From JBCCFX01 sp039029515 (GTDB taxonomy: Bacteria > Planctomycetota > Phycisphaerae > Phycisphaerales > SM1A02): DNA of 21,651 bases. Shown here in pieces: positions 7,499-14,748 of the stretch. The notes below the pieces were generated by a model. That model was not told the DNA's origin and did no database searches. It worked only from the letters and a program-made list of their open reading frames with translations. Made by a program: the position numbers and the translations under genes. The first letter of the stretch is position 1, and each line of letters starts with the position of its first letter. The DNA lies in contig JBCCFX010000042.1 of NCBI GenBank assembly GCA_039029515.1, forward strand, positions 1 to 21,651, read 5' to 3'.

Positions 7499-9220
7499 TC
7501 AGCCCAGCTCGGGTCGTCGATGCCAGACATCAAGCTCCTGCTCAAGCGCGATGCCGGCGTTACATAGCGTCCCTTCGTCGTACAGCTTGCCGATCAACGT
7601 GATGCCGGACGGCGAACCGTTGTCGCTGAAGCCCGTGCGCAGCGTCAATGACGGATGACCAGTGTTGTTCGTAATCAGCAGCAGTCCCGCGGCAAATGAC
7701 GGCGCGAGAATGACGTCCACATCAGCCATCACGTCGTGCATCATCCGCATCACCATGCGTCGGAATCGATTTGCCTGCACGTACTCGATGGCACTGGTGA
7801 ATCGTGCAGCGCGGAACAGGTTTGGCCATGCGGCGTCATCCTGCCAGACGAGTTCATCATCTTCATCTGAGAGCGTCAGATCTTCGAATGCTGAGGCCGC
7901 TTCAACCATGAGAATCGGAAGCAGACCGTCGTACGGCCAATCGGGGAGATTGACCTCGCGAAGCTGCATACCGCGCGCACGGGCAGCGTCAAGCGTAGCA
8001 CGATCCAGATCGCTGCCTTGATCGAACCAGGCGGGGTTGTAGCCCACGACGAGTTCGCGGGGATCGCGATTGGTGTCGAAGCTGAACGGCATGTCTGTTG
8101 ATGACGGATCGCCCGTGTCAGCGCCGCAAATGGCATCGAGGATGAGCGCACAATCTTCGACCGTCCGGGCGATCGGACCGACCTTGTCGAGCGACCAACA
8201 CAACGTCATCGCTCCGGTGCGCGAGACACGACCGAACGTCGGGCGAAGCCCGGTCGTACCACAACGCATGCACGGCGACACGATGGATCCAAGCGTTTCC
8301 GTGCCAAGCGAGAAGCTGACCAGACCCGCGGCGGTCGCCGCCGCAGAACCTGCACTCGAGCCGCTCGAACCCTGCGCAGGATTGAACGGATTATTCGTTC
8401 GACCGTTGAACCAGATATCGCCGTACGCGAGCGCGCCGAGGGTGAGTTTGGATGTCAGGACCGCGCCCGCTTCCGCAAGCCGCTGTACCACCGCGGCGTC
8501 ACTTGTGGCCTGCCGATCCTTGTACGGCGTCGCGCCCCAGGTGGTGCGTCCGGCGACGGTGTCAAAGAGGTCTTTCGCGCCCCAGGGAATCCCGTGCAAC
8601 GGGCCTCGGTACTCACCGCGCACCATGGCATCATCGGCTGCGGTTGCCTGCGCCATCGCCGATTCTTCGAGGAGCGACACCACACACTTCAGGGCTGGAT
8701 TGATCTGCTTCAGCCGGCTGATATACAACCGTGTGAGTTCGCGGCTCGTGATCCGGCGATTCCTGATCCATGAAGCAAGCGTCGTCACTGGCGCGAACGC
8801 GATATCCGCTTCTTCGACCGGGAGCGCGACACGTTCGGGAATATTGAACGTCGAAGGTGCTTCGTTGAGTTCGTACTTCACGTCAGGAAGGCGGGGATCA
8901 AACGTCTGCGCTGGCGCGAGCTCATTCGGCAATCGAACCGCGCGCCGCTTGATAAACCACTCGATGTCATTCTCGATCGTCGCGAGGATCTGCCGGCGTT
9001 CATCGGCGGTGTACCGGACGCCCGCGAGCTTTTCCGCTTCCTCGATCGTGCGCGGTGTCAGACCTCCACTCATTGCCTCCGGGGCGGCATCCAGCGATGC
9101 GTTCTGCAGATCATCGATGGTGGCTGGCGCATCATCCTGGGCCTGAGCGCCGGTGACCGCCCATGCCGCAATGCTGCCCCCCGCAGCGAGGAAGGCCCGA
9201 CGAGAAGCTTGTGATGTCAT
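7499..9220 (-). CDS. Tat-exported amidase (amidase-signature family)
   Basis: 573 residues. The N-terminus carries a twin-arginine signal (SRRAFL at 6-11, then a hydrophobic stretch ending GAQAQ), so the enzyme is probably exported folded. The amidase-signature domain follows: Lys216 in PWGAKD, cis-Ser288 in a Gly/Ser-rich turn (GSSGSSAGSAA) and the nucleophile Ser312 in GTETLGSIVSP, with spacings like those of GatA. These enzymes hydrolyse C-N amide bonds; the substrate is unknown. It is unlikely to be the GatA of tRNA amidation because it carries an export signal and lies away from gatB and gatC. Its ATG overlaps the stop of the upstream nuclease-like gene by one base (TGATG), which implies translational coupling. 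Confidence 0.92.
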   Translation of the reverse strand: MTSQASRRAFLAAGGSIAAWAVTGAQAQDDAPATIDDLQNASLDAAPEAMSGGLTPRTIEEAEKLAGVRYTADERRQILATIENDIEWFIKRRAVRLPNELAPAQTFDPRLPDVKYELNEAPSTFNIPERVALPVEEADIAFAPVTTLASWIRNRRITSRELTRLYISRLKQINPALKCVVSLLEESAMAQATAADDAMVRGEYRGPLHGIPWGAKDLFDTVAGRTTWGATPYKDRQATSDAAVVQRLAEAGAVLTSKLTLGALAYGDIWFNGRTNNPFNPAQGSSGSSAGSAAATAAGLVSFSLGTETLGSIVSPCMRCGTTGLRPTFGRVSRTGAMTLCWSLDKVGPIARTVEDCALILDAICGADTGDPSSTDMPFSFDTNRDPRELVVGYNPAWFDQGSDLDRATLDAARARGMQLREVNLPDWPYDGLLPILMVEAASAFEDLTLSDEDDELVWQDDAAWPNLFRAARFTSAIEYVQANRFRRMVMRMMHDVMADVDVILAPSFAAGLLLITNNTGHPSLTLRTGFSDNGSPSGITLIGKLYDEGTLCNAGIALEQELDVWHRRPELG

Positions 9221-10284
9221 CAGAGTCGATCCTCTGGGCGAATGTCGACGATGACCGGATAGTGATCGCTCGCGTATCCCTCGGGATGTGGATCCTTACG
9301 CCAGTTGTAGGAATCCGGCGGCGATAACGTGCCGTACACATGCGGCGAACCAATAACAAGTTCACGATGTGCAGCCGAGTTCATGAGAATGTAGTCGAGC
9401 GTTCGCCCAGACTCGTGTGTCTTGTACAAGTCTGGCTCGGTCGGGTCAGCATCCTTCCATCGAGGGATTATGCGGTGTGAAAGGGTGTCGACCATGCCCG
9501 CCTGCGTGTACACACGAATCGACTTGTCCCACGGCGCGCTGTTGAAGTCACCCATGACCACGATGTTCCGTGCAGGATCCTGTTCTTCGATGTCGTTGAT
9601 GTACTCCATGATCTGCAACGCTTCGGCTTCGCGCCACCACATCGTGCGCAGGCCGCCTGACTTGTGGTGCACACAGAAGACAGTGAGCGTGTAGTCGTCA
9701 CGAATGGCGACATCAACCATCAGCGGGCTTCGACGAAACTCAAGGCCCTGCTGGGAATCTTCCGGCACCTCGTCCCACCCCGGCCCGATGCGCTGAACAT
9801 CGTCCAGAGATTCATCGAGCCACACCTTCGTATTCGTGATTGGGAATCGGCTCAGCACTGAATTCTCGACACCGCGCTTGTAACCGACATCGATTGATGC
9901 GACATGGTCGTATCCCATATCCGTGAGATAGGTGTCGCGAAACCACTCGATCGCCTGGAGCGATTCGATTTCCTGCAGCGCAAGAATGTCGGCATCCATC
10001 GCACGAATTGCGTCAGCGAGTTTCTGACATCGCTTCTCGTCGGTGATCATGCCGGCGTCATCAAATTCACCCTGCAACGTGGGATCGTCAACGCTGTCGA
10101 AGAAGTTCAGCATGTTGTAGGTCGCGAGCCTGACGGTGCCTTCGCGCTTGTCCAGCGGTTCGGCGAGACCAAATTTGTGCATCGCACGATCCTGCGCTGG
10201 CGCTGCCTCCGGATTGGCAACCATGCCGGCGAGAACGCATGCGCCGGCCGCACAAATCGACATCACGAGGATCTTCTTCTGCAT
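9220..10284 (-). CDS. Secreted endonuclease/exonuclease/phosphatase-family protein
   Basis: 354 residues with a Sec signal peptide (MQKKILVMSICAAGACVLAGMV...) and a mature EEP-fold domain. Family motifs appear in order: ATYNMLNFF (about 54-62), LQEIE with metal ligand Glu105, HHKSG (206-210), GDFNSAP with Asp246/Asn248, LDYIL (296-300) and the terminal SDHYPV with Asp340-His341. Such proteins cleave phosphodiester bonds in nucleic acids, lipids or nucleotides in a Mg2+-dependent way; here the site of action is outside the cytoplasm. The start has a strong Shine-Dalgarno (AGAGGAG, 6 nt before ATG 10284). It is the first gene of a two-gene unit with the amidase. A TACACT -10-like hexamer lies about 43 nt upstream of the ATG. 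Confidence 0.92.
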   Translation of the reverse strand: MQKKILVMSICAAGACVLAGMVANPEAAPAQDRAMHKFGLAEPLDKREGTVRLATYNMLNFFDSVDDPTLQGEFDDAGMITDEKRCQKLADAIRAMDADILALQEIESLQAIEWFRDTYLTDMGYDHVASIDVGYKRGVENSVLSRFPITNTKVWLDESLDDVQRIGPGWDEVPEDSQQGLEFRRSPLMVDVAIRDDYTLTVFCVHHKSGGLRTMWWREAEALQIMEYINDIEEQDPARNIVVMGDFNSAPWDKSIRVYTQAGMVDTLSHRIIPRWKDADPTEPDLYKTHESGRTLDYILMNSAAHRELVIGSPHVYGTLSPPDSYNWRKDPHPEGYASDHYPVIVDIRPEDRL

Positions 10285-10336
10285 AACGGACTCCTCTGCA
10301 CCACGAGTTCCCGAAGATGGGACCAGCAGTGTACGG

Positions 10337-10415
10337 ATTCCATTCCCCTCATGTGATGGAATACGAGGCCATCGATCAGGGTCCGGTTATATGGATCGGG
10401 CAGGGTTTTCCCGAT
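10337..10415. repeat. Inverted repeats between divergent genes
   Basis: In the 241-bp gap between the secreted nuclease-like gene (minus) and the small lipoprotein gene (plus) there are two inverted repeats: ATTCCAT (10337-10343) with ATGGAAT (10356-10362), and ATCGGG (10395-10400) with CCCGAT (10410-10415). GGATCG (10393-10398) can alternatively pair with CGATCC further right. They could be operators or hairpins; nothing identifies a regulator. I see no gene in this gap. Confidence 0.25.
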
Positions 10416-10525
10416 GCACACGATCCGTGCGGTCTCACCCGACTCGGAACTTGGGTTCACGCTGGCAATCCAGGGTGTCATTTGTTCTGTACACATATGG
10501 GTTGGAGGCCATTGGAGCCAACGCC

Positions 10526-10762
10526 ATGCTGCGACGACGCTCGACAACCAACGACCGACGAGGCTTCGTGGTCGCGCTGATGACATCCGCCGCGCTGTGC
10601 TGCACGCTCACCGGATGCACAACGTCTGCACGATCTCAGTACGAAGTCACCCTGAACACCGTGTTGACCTCGACCGAGGTTCCGAACACCCAGGTCGCGA
10701 GCGCATTCGGCCTCGATCAGCCCGCGATGGCGTCCGGCACGATGCTTGCCGACGCACGCTGA
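10526..10762 (+). CDS. Small lipoprotein, function unknown
   Basis: 78 residues. The N-terminus is basic (MLRRRSTTNDRR), followed by a hydrophobic segment and the lipobox LTGC with Cys31, so the mature product would be a lipid-anchored chain of about 48 residues. The mature part is Ser/Thr-rich with no motif I recognise (includes NTVLTSTEVPNTQVASAFG). A GGAG Shine-Dalgarno sits about 8 nt before the ATG, and a strong terminator follows 30 nt after the stop. Both support a real gene of its own. The open frame extends further upstream, but that part overlaps the divergent gene and lacks a signal sequence at its start. Confidence 0.7.
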   Translation: MLRRRSTTNDRRGFVVALMTSAALCCTLTGCTTSARSQYEVTLNTVLTSTEVPNTQVASAFGLDQPAMASGTMLADAR

Positions 10763-10791
10763 TCCTGCTCATCTGATACTGCAAACGACAA

Positions 10792-10817
10792 CGGCTCCGT
10801 CCCGAAGGACGGAGCCG
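10792..10817. terminator. Bidirectional intrinsic terminator
   Basis: A perfect 11-bp stem (CGGCTCCGTCC / GGACGGAGCCG) closes a CGAA tetraloop. It is preceded by an A-containing stretch and followed by CTTTC. It lies between two convergent genes, 30 nt after the lipoprotein stop and about 40 nt after the S41 peptidase stop on the other strand, so it can serve both. Confidence 0.85.
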
Positions 10818-10857
10818 CTTTCATGTCATGGTAATGTCGTTGGATGCGATATCGAGC

Positions 10858-13125
10858 TCAACGCTCGGACTGTCGCATGGTGACGCGTTCATCGTCACTC
10901 CCGAAGTTGGCGAGGGCTTGCGCCTGCAGAATCAGCAACGCGGTCTCCAACTGCGGATCAAGACCATCGGTGAGCAGATCGCTCACATCCGGACGTTCAT
11001 CGGAATTCGGATCGAGTTCGCCCTGATCGTTCTCCGGAATCAGGTCAGATTCCTGACGAAGTTCGAGCGCCATGCGCACTTGATCATCCGACATCTTGAC
11101 TTCGATGTCGGGGATCACGCCCCACTCATCTTCGAGATGTGCGTGATCACGACGATGCACAAAGCGGCCCGGCGTACGGCCATCATCGCTGGAAGGCAGA
11201 CGATAGTAATGCGTCGTCAACTTGAGCTTGGCATCCATAGTGACCGGATGCACGGTCTGCACGCTTCCCTTGCCGAAGCTGCGATCACCAACGACGACCG
11301 CTGCGCTGTGCGCCTGCAGACAGCCCGACACGATTTCACTTGCGCTCGCCGAACCTCGGTTGATCAGCACCACCGTGGGCAGACCATGCAGTTCTGCGAG
11401 CCCGGGACGCGCACGGTGATCAGGCCACGCCTTATTGCCATCCTTGTCTTCGCCGGACACGATGACGCCGCGCTTCACGAAGAGGTTGGAGACATCAATT
11501 GCAGACGTCAGAAGACCGCCTGGATTGAATCGGAGGTCGAGAATCAGGCCGTTCGGGTTTCCGTGCTTGCTGATTTCGGCAACTGCCGCCCGGAGGTCAT
11601 CGTACGTATCGTCCGTGAACTGCGTCAGGCGGATGTACGCGATGCGCGTGTCCGGATCGATGAACCAGTTCCATTCCGGCGAACCGCTCGCGTCCAGGCC
11701 TTCCTTCCACCAGCCCTTCACGGACCGGATCTTGATCACCTGGCGCTTGATCGCGATTTCCAGAACGCCATCAATGCCATCCCGCTTGATGCCAAGGTTG
11801 ACCTTGGAACCGGGGCGACCGGTGATGCGGTCCACCGCGTCGTTCAGGCTCCAACCCACGGTTGATTCGCCGTTGACGCTGACGATGAGGTCATCCGGCT
11901 TCACACCTGAGTAATACGCGGGCGCGCCTTCGAGTGGATTGACCACCATGATGTCGCGCGCTTCGTTGTGACGAATGAGGATGCCGACACCAACGAAGTT
12001 GCCGACGGTCGCCTGATTGAAGCGACGGAGTTCGTTCGGCCAGATGACTTCGGTGTAGCGATCGAGGTTGTAGATGGCGCCATCGCCGAACTCACGATAC
12101 AGCACCTTCGGCGGAAGCTGCAACGTGTTCTCGTTCTTCAGGAGCAACTGATCGAGCAGCGCGGAGAAGATACGGCCACTCAGATCCGCATCGTCGATCC
12201 CCGCCAGACTCTTGTCGAGGTTGTCAACGGCTTCAAGCCACTGACTCACACTCGATGCATCGGCGAGTTCAGGGAACGTCTCATCGAGCGCACGCGTTGT
12301 GGCGAGCACACGCATCGCTTCGAGCCCGCCTTCGAGCAGCGGTCGCCAGCCGTACTGTTCGACGTGGTGATCCGCGGCTTTACCGAGCGAACTGCGGAGA
12401 ATGCGTTCGCTGACACCGTCAATGCGTTCGGTCCAGTCCTGCGCGCTTGCTTCATTGAACTCGCCGATGGCCTCTTCGCCAAGGCGTTCAGCGCGACGAG
12501 CGCGAAGCTCGTGCAGACGACGCGGGGCGTATTGAGCGATCAACGTGACGCGCTTGTTGATGCGGTCAAGTTCAGTGTTGTAGTAGTCATACTCTTCGTA
12601 GCGATCGGTGTCGTCGTAGAGCGTTCGCAGATAGAAGAGCAGTTCGCGTGCATAGAGCCAATCGTTCTGCCGCAGCACGCCCGGCAACTCGGCTCGGGCC
12701 ATCGAAATGACGCGATCGACTTCGGCGTCTTCAAAGACCTCATCAAAGGTCACACTGCGCGACTGCACACGGATCGCGGATTCGAGCGCGAGCAGCAGCT
12801 CGTCACCTTCAATGTGCGTGACCAATTCATCATGGGCTTCGGCTCGCGCTTCCAGTCGCTCCGTGTTCGCACGCTCGCGATTGCCGCGAAGCTGCATCAA
12901 CGTCGAGTCGACGCGCGTCTGAAGTTCGTTGGCATCAGCATCAGGCTGACGTTCAATGAACTGCTCGATGCGTTCGAGACGTCCATCCAGCGCTGATGAC
13001 CAGAGGTCAGAAGCCACTTCTGCGTTGCTGACGGTGGCGACCTGGCCGAGGGCCGGCATCGCGATCATCGCGGCGGCACAGGAGGTCAGAAAAAGACGCT
13101 GACGGCGTGGTGTAGTGAGCTTCAT
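10858..13125 (-). CDS. S41-family (C-terminal processing) peptidase with PDZ domain
   Basis: 755 residues with a Sec signal peptide (MKLTTPRRQRLFLTSCAAAMIAMPALG). Residues about 35-335 are helical and charged with no recognised domain. A PDZ-like domain (about 376-460, including VGVGILIRHNEARD and GVKPDDLIVSVNGE) precedes the S41 catalytic core (about 490-660), which has ILDLRFNPGG, the nucleophile Ser594 in NRGSASASEIVSG and the general base Lys619 in SFGKGSVQT, 25 residues apart as in CtpA/Prc. It should cut C-terminal segments of envelope proteins outside the cytoplasm. At 755 residues it is longer than typical CtpA enzymes (about 400-500), mainly through its N-terminal region. The start has only a weak Shine-Dalgarno. 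The Asp-rich C-terminal tail (about 690-755) is not part of the core. Confidence 0.93.
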   Translation of the reverse strand: MKLTTPRRQRLFLTSCAAAMIAMPALGQVATVSNAEVASDLWSSALDGRLERIEQFIERQPDADANELQTRVDSTLMQLRGNRERANTERLEARAEAHDELVTHIEGDELLLALESAIRVQSRSVTFDEVFEDAEVDRVISMARAELPGVLRQNDWLYARELLFYLRTLYDDTDRYEEYDYYNTELDRINKRVTLIAQYAPRRLHELRARRAERLGEEAIGEFNEASAQDWTERIDGVSERILRSSLGKAADHHVEQYGWRPLLEGGLEAMRVLATTRALDETFPELADASSVSQWLEAVDNLDKSLAGIDDADLSGRIFSALLDQLLLKNENTLQLPPKVLYREFGDGAIYNLDRYTEVIWPNELRRFNQATVGNFVGVGILIRHNEARDIMVVNPLEGAPAYYSGVKPDDLIVSVNGESTVGWSLNDAVDRITGRPGSKVNLGIKRDGIDGVLEIAIKRQVIKIRSVKGWWKEGLDASGSPEWNWFIDPDTRIAYIRLTQFTDDTYDDLRAAVAEISKHGNPNGLILDLRFNPGGLLTSAIDVSNLFVKRGVIVSGEDKDGNKAWPDHRARPGLAELHGLPTVVLINRGSASASEIVSGCLQAHSAAVVVGDRSFGKGSVQTVHPVTMDAKLKLTTHYYRLPSSDDGRTPGRFVHRRDHAHLEDEWGVIPDIEVKMSDDQVRMALELRQESDLIPENDQGELDPNSDERPDVSDLLTDGLDPQLETALLILQAQALANFGSDDERVTMRQSER

Positions 13126-13346
13126 CTGTGGTTCGACCTGTCCTTGCGTTGTTCAGTCGCATGCCTGAGATCCGAGGGTTCTCTCTCGTGTTCCATCGGC
13201 TTTCGACGTAAAGCCCTTCATTTCTTCGAGTTCCGAAGCAAGCGACCGTGACGCTTCGAACGTCTGCGGGCCGCCCATAGTCATACCGGACCTGTAGGCC
13301 TCGGGTTGTGCCCTTCAGCGACTTCTGGTCCGGATTCGGAACCTCC

Positions 13347-13352
13347 TATACT
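13347..13352 (+). promoter_or_regulatory. Putative -10 element upstream of the small membrane protein
   Basis: TATACT lies 9 nt before the ATG at 13362, and no Shine-Dalgarno precedes that ATG. The spacing fits a leaderless or near-leaderless transcript. No clear -35 is visible. Confidence 0.4.
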
Positions 13353-13361
13353 GCAGACCTC

Positions 13362-13628
13362 ATGTTGCTCATGGCCATCGAGAGCCCGGTTGATTCGTCG
13401 AGCCTCGCCCGGATGATCCCCCTGGTGCTGCTGATCGTGCTTCTGATCATCGTGATCTTCACGTTGCTGCTGCTGTTATCGCTCCAACGACGCCGAACAC
13501 GCCAGCGAACGGCCAATAGATCGAATTCGATCAATGCGTCAGCCGCACCAGATCCATGGTCTGAGGCAGGTTCCCGGCTCGATCCGCCGGACGAACCAAC
13601 GGATGAACCACCTCCAGCCATGTACTAA
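13362..13628 (+). CDS. Small single-span membrane protein, function unknown
   Basis: 88 residues from the ATG at 13362 (a second ATG three codons later and a GTG at 13308 are also in frame). One strongly hydrophobic helix of about 24 residues (RMIPLVLLIVLLIIVIF..., Leu/Ile-rich) is followed by a basic patch (QRRRTRQR) and a Pro/Asp/Glu-rich tail ending DEPTDEPPPAMY. By the positive-inside rule the tail should be cytoplasmic. No family is recognised. It lies alone between two minus-strand genes and ends 9 bp from the convergent TPR lipoprotein stop. A TATACT hexamer close upstream and a hairpin at its end support a real gene. Confidence 0.6.
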   Translation: MLLMAIESPVDSSSLARMIPLVLLIVLLIIVIFTLLLLLSLQRRRTRQRTANRSNSINASAAPDPWSEAGSRLDPPDEPTDEPPPAMY

Positions 13629-13629
13629 G

Positions 13630-13651
13630 ACAACGAATCAACCGTCGTTGT
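13630..13651. terminator. Weak hairpin between convergent genes
   Basis: ACAACGA (13630-13636) and TCGTTGT (13645-13651) form a 7-bp stem with an 8-nt loop, followed on the plus strand by TCCTTCC. It sits just after the small membrane protein stop and overlaps the last codons of the TPR gene. The stem is A/T-rich and there is no true T-run, so terminator function is tentative. Confidence 0.3.
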
Positions 13652-14705
13652 TCCTTCCGGAAAACAGGGATTCGATCTGACTTCGAGCGGCATCGATCTC
13701 TGGCCGTCGCCCCTGCTGCTCCGCGATTCCCAGCCAGAGCTTCGCCGCCGCTTCGTTTCCATCACGTCCGTGCAACGTCGCGGCTCGCACCGCCGCAAAC
13801 CATGCGCGACGGCCACTGGGATCAACGGCGTGAATGGCCTGCCAGACCTTCGCCGCATCCGCCGGCCGGTTGATCGCCAGGTAACCGATCTCAATTTCTT
13901 CAAGCACGAACAGCTGCGCCTGTTCCGCCAGCGGAAGGCCCAGCAGGAGTTCCAGACCGTCTCGCGGGCTCCCGGTCTGACGGAGCAATCGCGCCATCTG
14001 AACGCGAAGGCCGACATCTGCCGGATCAATCTCGCGCGCTGTTCTGATGGATTCGAGGGCTGCCGCATTGTCGCCGCGCTGATACGCCGCCACTGCCATG
14101 GATGCGTGCGCGTACGCCTGTGATGGATCGAGTTCGAGTACGGTCTCGAGAAGTTCGATGGCTCGATCCGGATCACCTGTGCGCAGGTGCACCTGAGCCG
14201 CAAAGAACGGCGGTTTGGCGTTTTCGGGGTCCAGTTCCATCGCACGTTCATAGTGCGCCAGAGCGTTCTCAAGGTCGCCCGCTGCATCCGCGACCTCGCC
14301 CGCACTCTGATGCAATCGCCCATCGTCGGGTCGAATCGCGAGCGCTCGCTCATACCACGTGTACGCCTCTGTGAACCGCTCGCGTGCCACCTGCTCCTGC
14401 CCGTTGGCTCGCGCCATGGCGGCATCGGTCAGACGGAGCACGCCGTAGAGTTCGAATGCACGAGCATCATCTGCCACTTTCTCGACGAACCGGCTGAGGA
14501 TGGCCTCGGCACTCGCAAGATCGCCTTGATCGAGATAGACCTGGACCGCTTCGAGGCTTCGAGTTCGTTCCGCCTCCGGGACGATCGTCGACGGAGCAGC
14601 CGTGGTTGTGTCCGGGTCCTGATCGCTCGAATCACATGCAATCGCGCCCGCGAGCCCGATGGCGACCAGCGTGAATCGTGTGAGTTGTGGGAATCGTCTT
14701 GCCAT
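13638..14705 (-). CDS. TPR-repeat lipoprotein
   Basis: 355 residues. The N-terminal signal (MARRFPQLTRFTLVAIGLAG) ends in a lipobox-like AIAC with Cys24. After a Thr/Pro-rich linker, residues about 50-335 form tetratricopeptide repeats with the usual alternating helix pattern, for example WYERALAIRPDDGRLHQSAG, ALAHYERAMELDPENAKP, AIELLETVLELDPSQAYAH and ALESIRTAREIDPADVGL. Such proteins act as protein-protein interaction scaffolds at the membrane surface; the partner is unknown. The lipobox has Ala at -3 where Leu is usual, so lipidation is likely but not certain. It diverges from valS over only 43 bp, with overlapping -10 hexamers in between. Confidence 0.88.
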   Translation of the reverse strand: MARRFPQLTRFTLVAIGLAGAIACDSSDQDPDTTTAAPSTIVPEAERTRSLEAVQVYLDQGDLASAEAILSRFVEKVADDARAFELYGVLRLTDAAMARANGQEQVARERFTEAYTWYERALAIRPDDGRLHQSAGEVADAAGDLENALAHYERAMELDPENAKPPFFAAQVHLRTGDPDRAIELLETVLELDPSQAYAHASMAVAAYQRGDNAAALESIRTAREIDPADVGLRVQMARLLRQTGSPRDGLELLLGLPLAEQAQLFVLEEIEIGYLAINRPADAAKVWQAIHAVDPSGRRAWFAAVRAATLHGRDGNEAAAKLWLGIAEQQGRRPEIDAARSQIESLFSGRNNDG

Positions 14706-14731
14706 GGTGAAGTGTCCGCGTCGTCTCGGGC

Positions 14732-14739
14732 ATTATGAT
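14732..14739. promoter_or_regulatory. Overlapping divergent -10 elements (valS and TPR gene)
   Basis: On the plus strand TATGAT (14734-14739) lies 9 nt before the valS ATG, with no Shine-Dalgarno. On the minus strand CATAAT (14737 to 14732) lies 26 nt before the TPR lipoprotein ATG. The two hexamers share four base pairs, so one polymerase at a time could bind. -35 elements are not obvious on either side. Confidence 0.4.
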
Positions 14740-14748
14740 GGCCGGATC

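Noticed and set aside
7499..9220. Calling the amidase GatA (tRNA amidotransferase subunit A).
   Set aside because: It has a twin-arginine export signal and no gatB or gatC beside it; only the catalytic signature is shared.
10446..10467. GGAACTT on the plus strand upstream of the small lipoprotein, like an ECF -35.
   Set aside because: No GTC/TCTAA-like -10 follows at 15-17 nt.
14659..14748. Thirty-codon N-terminal extension of valS.
   Set aside because: It lies inside the divergent TPR lipoprotein gene, has no ribosome-binding site, and ValRS homology begins after the ATG at 14749.
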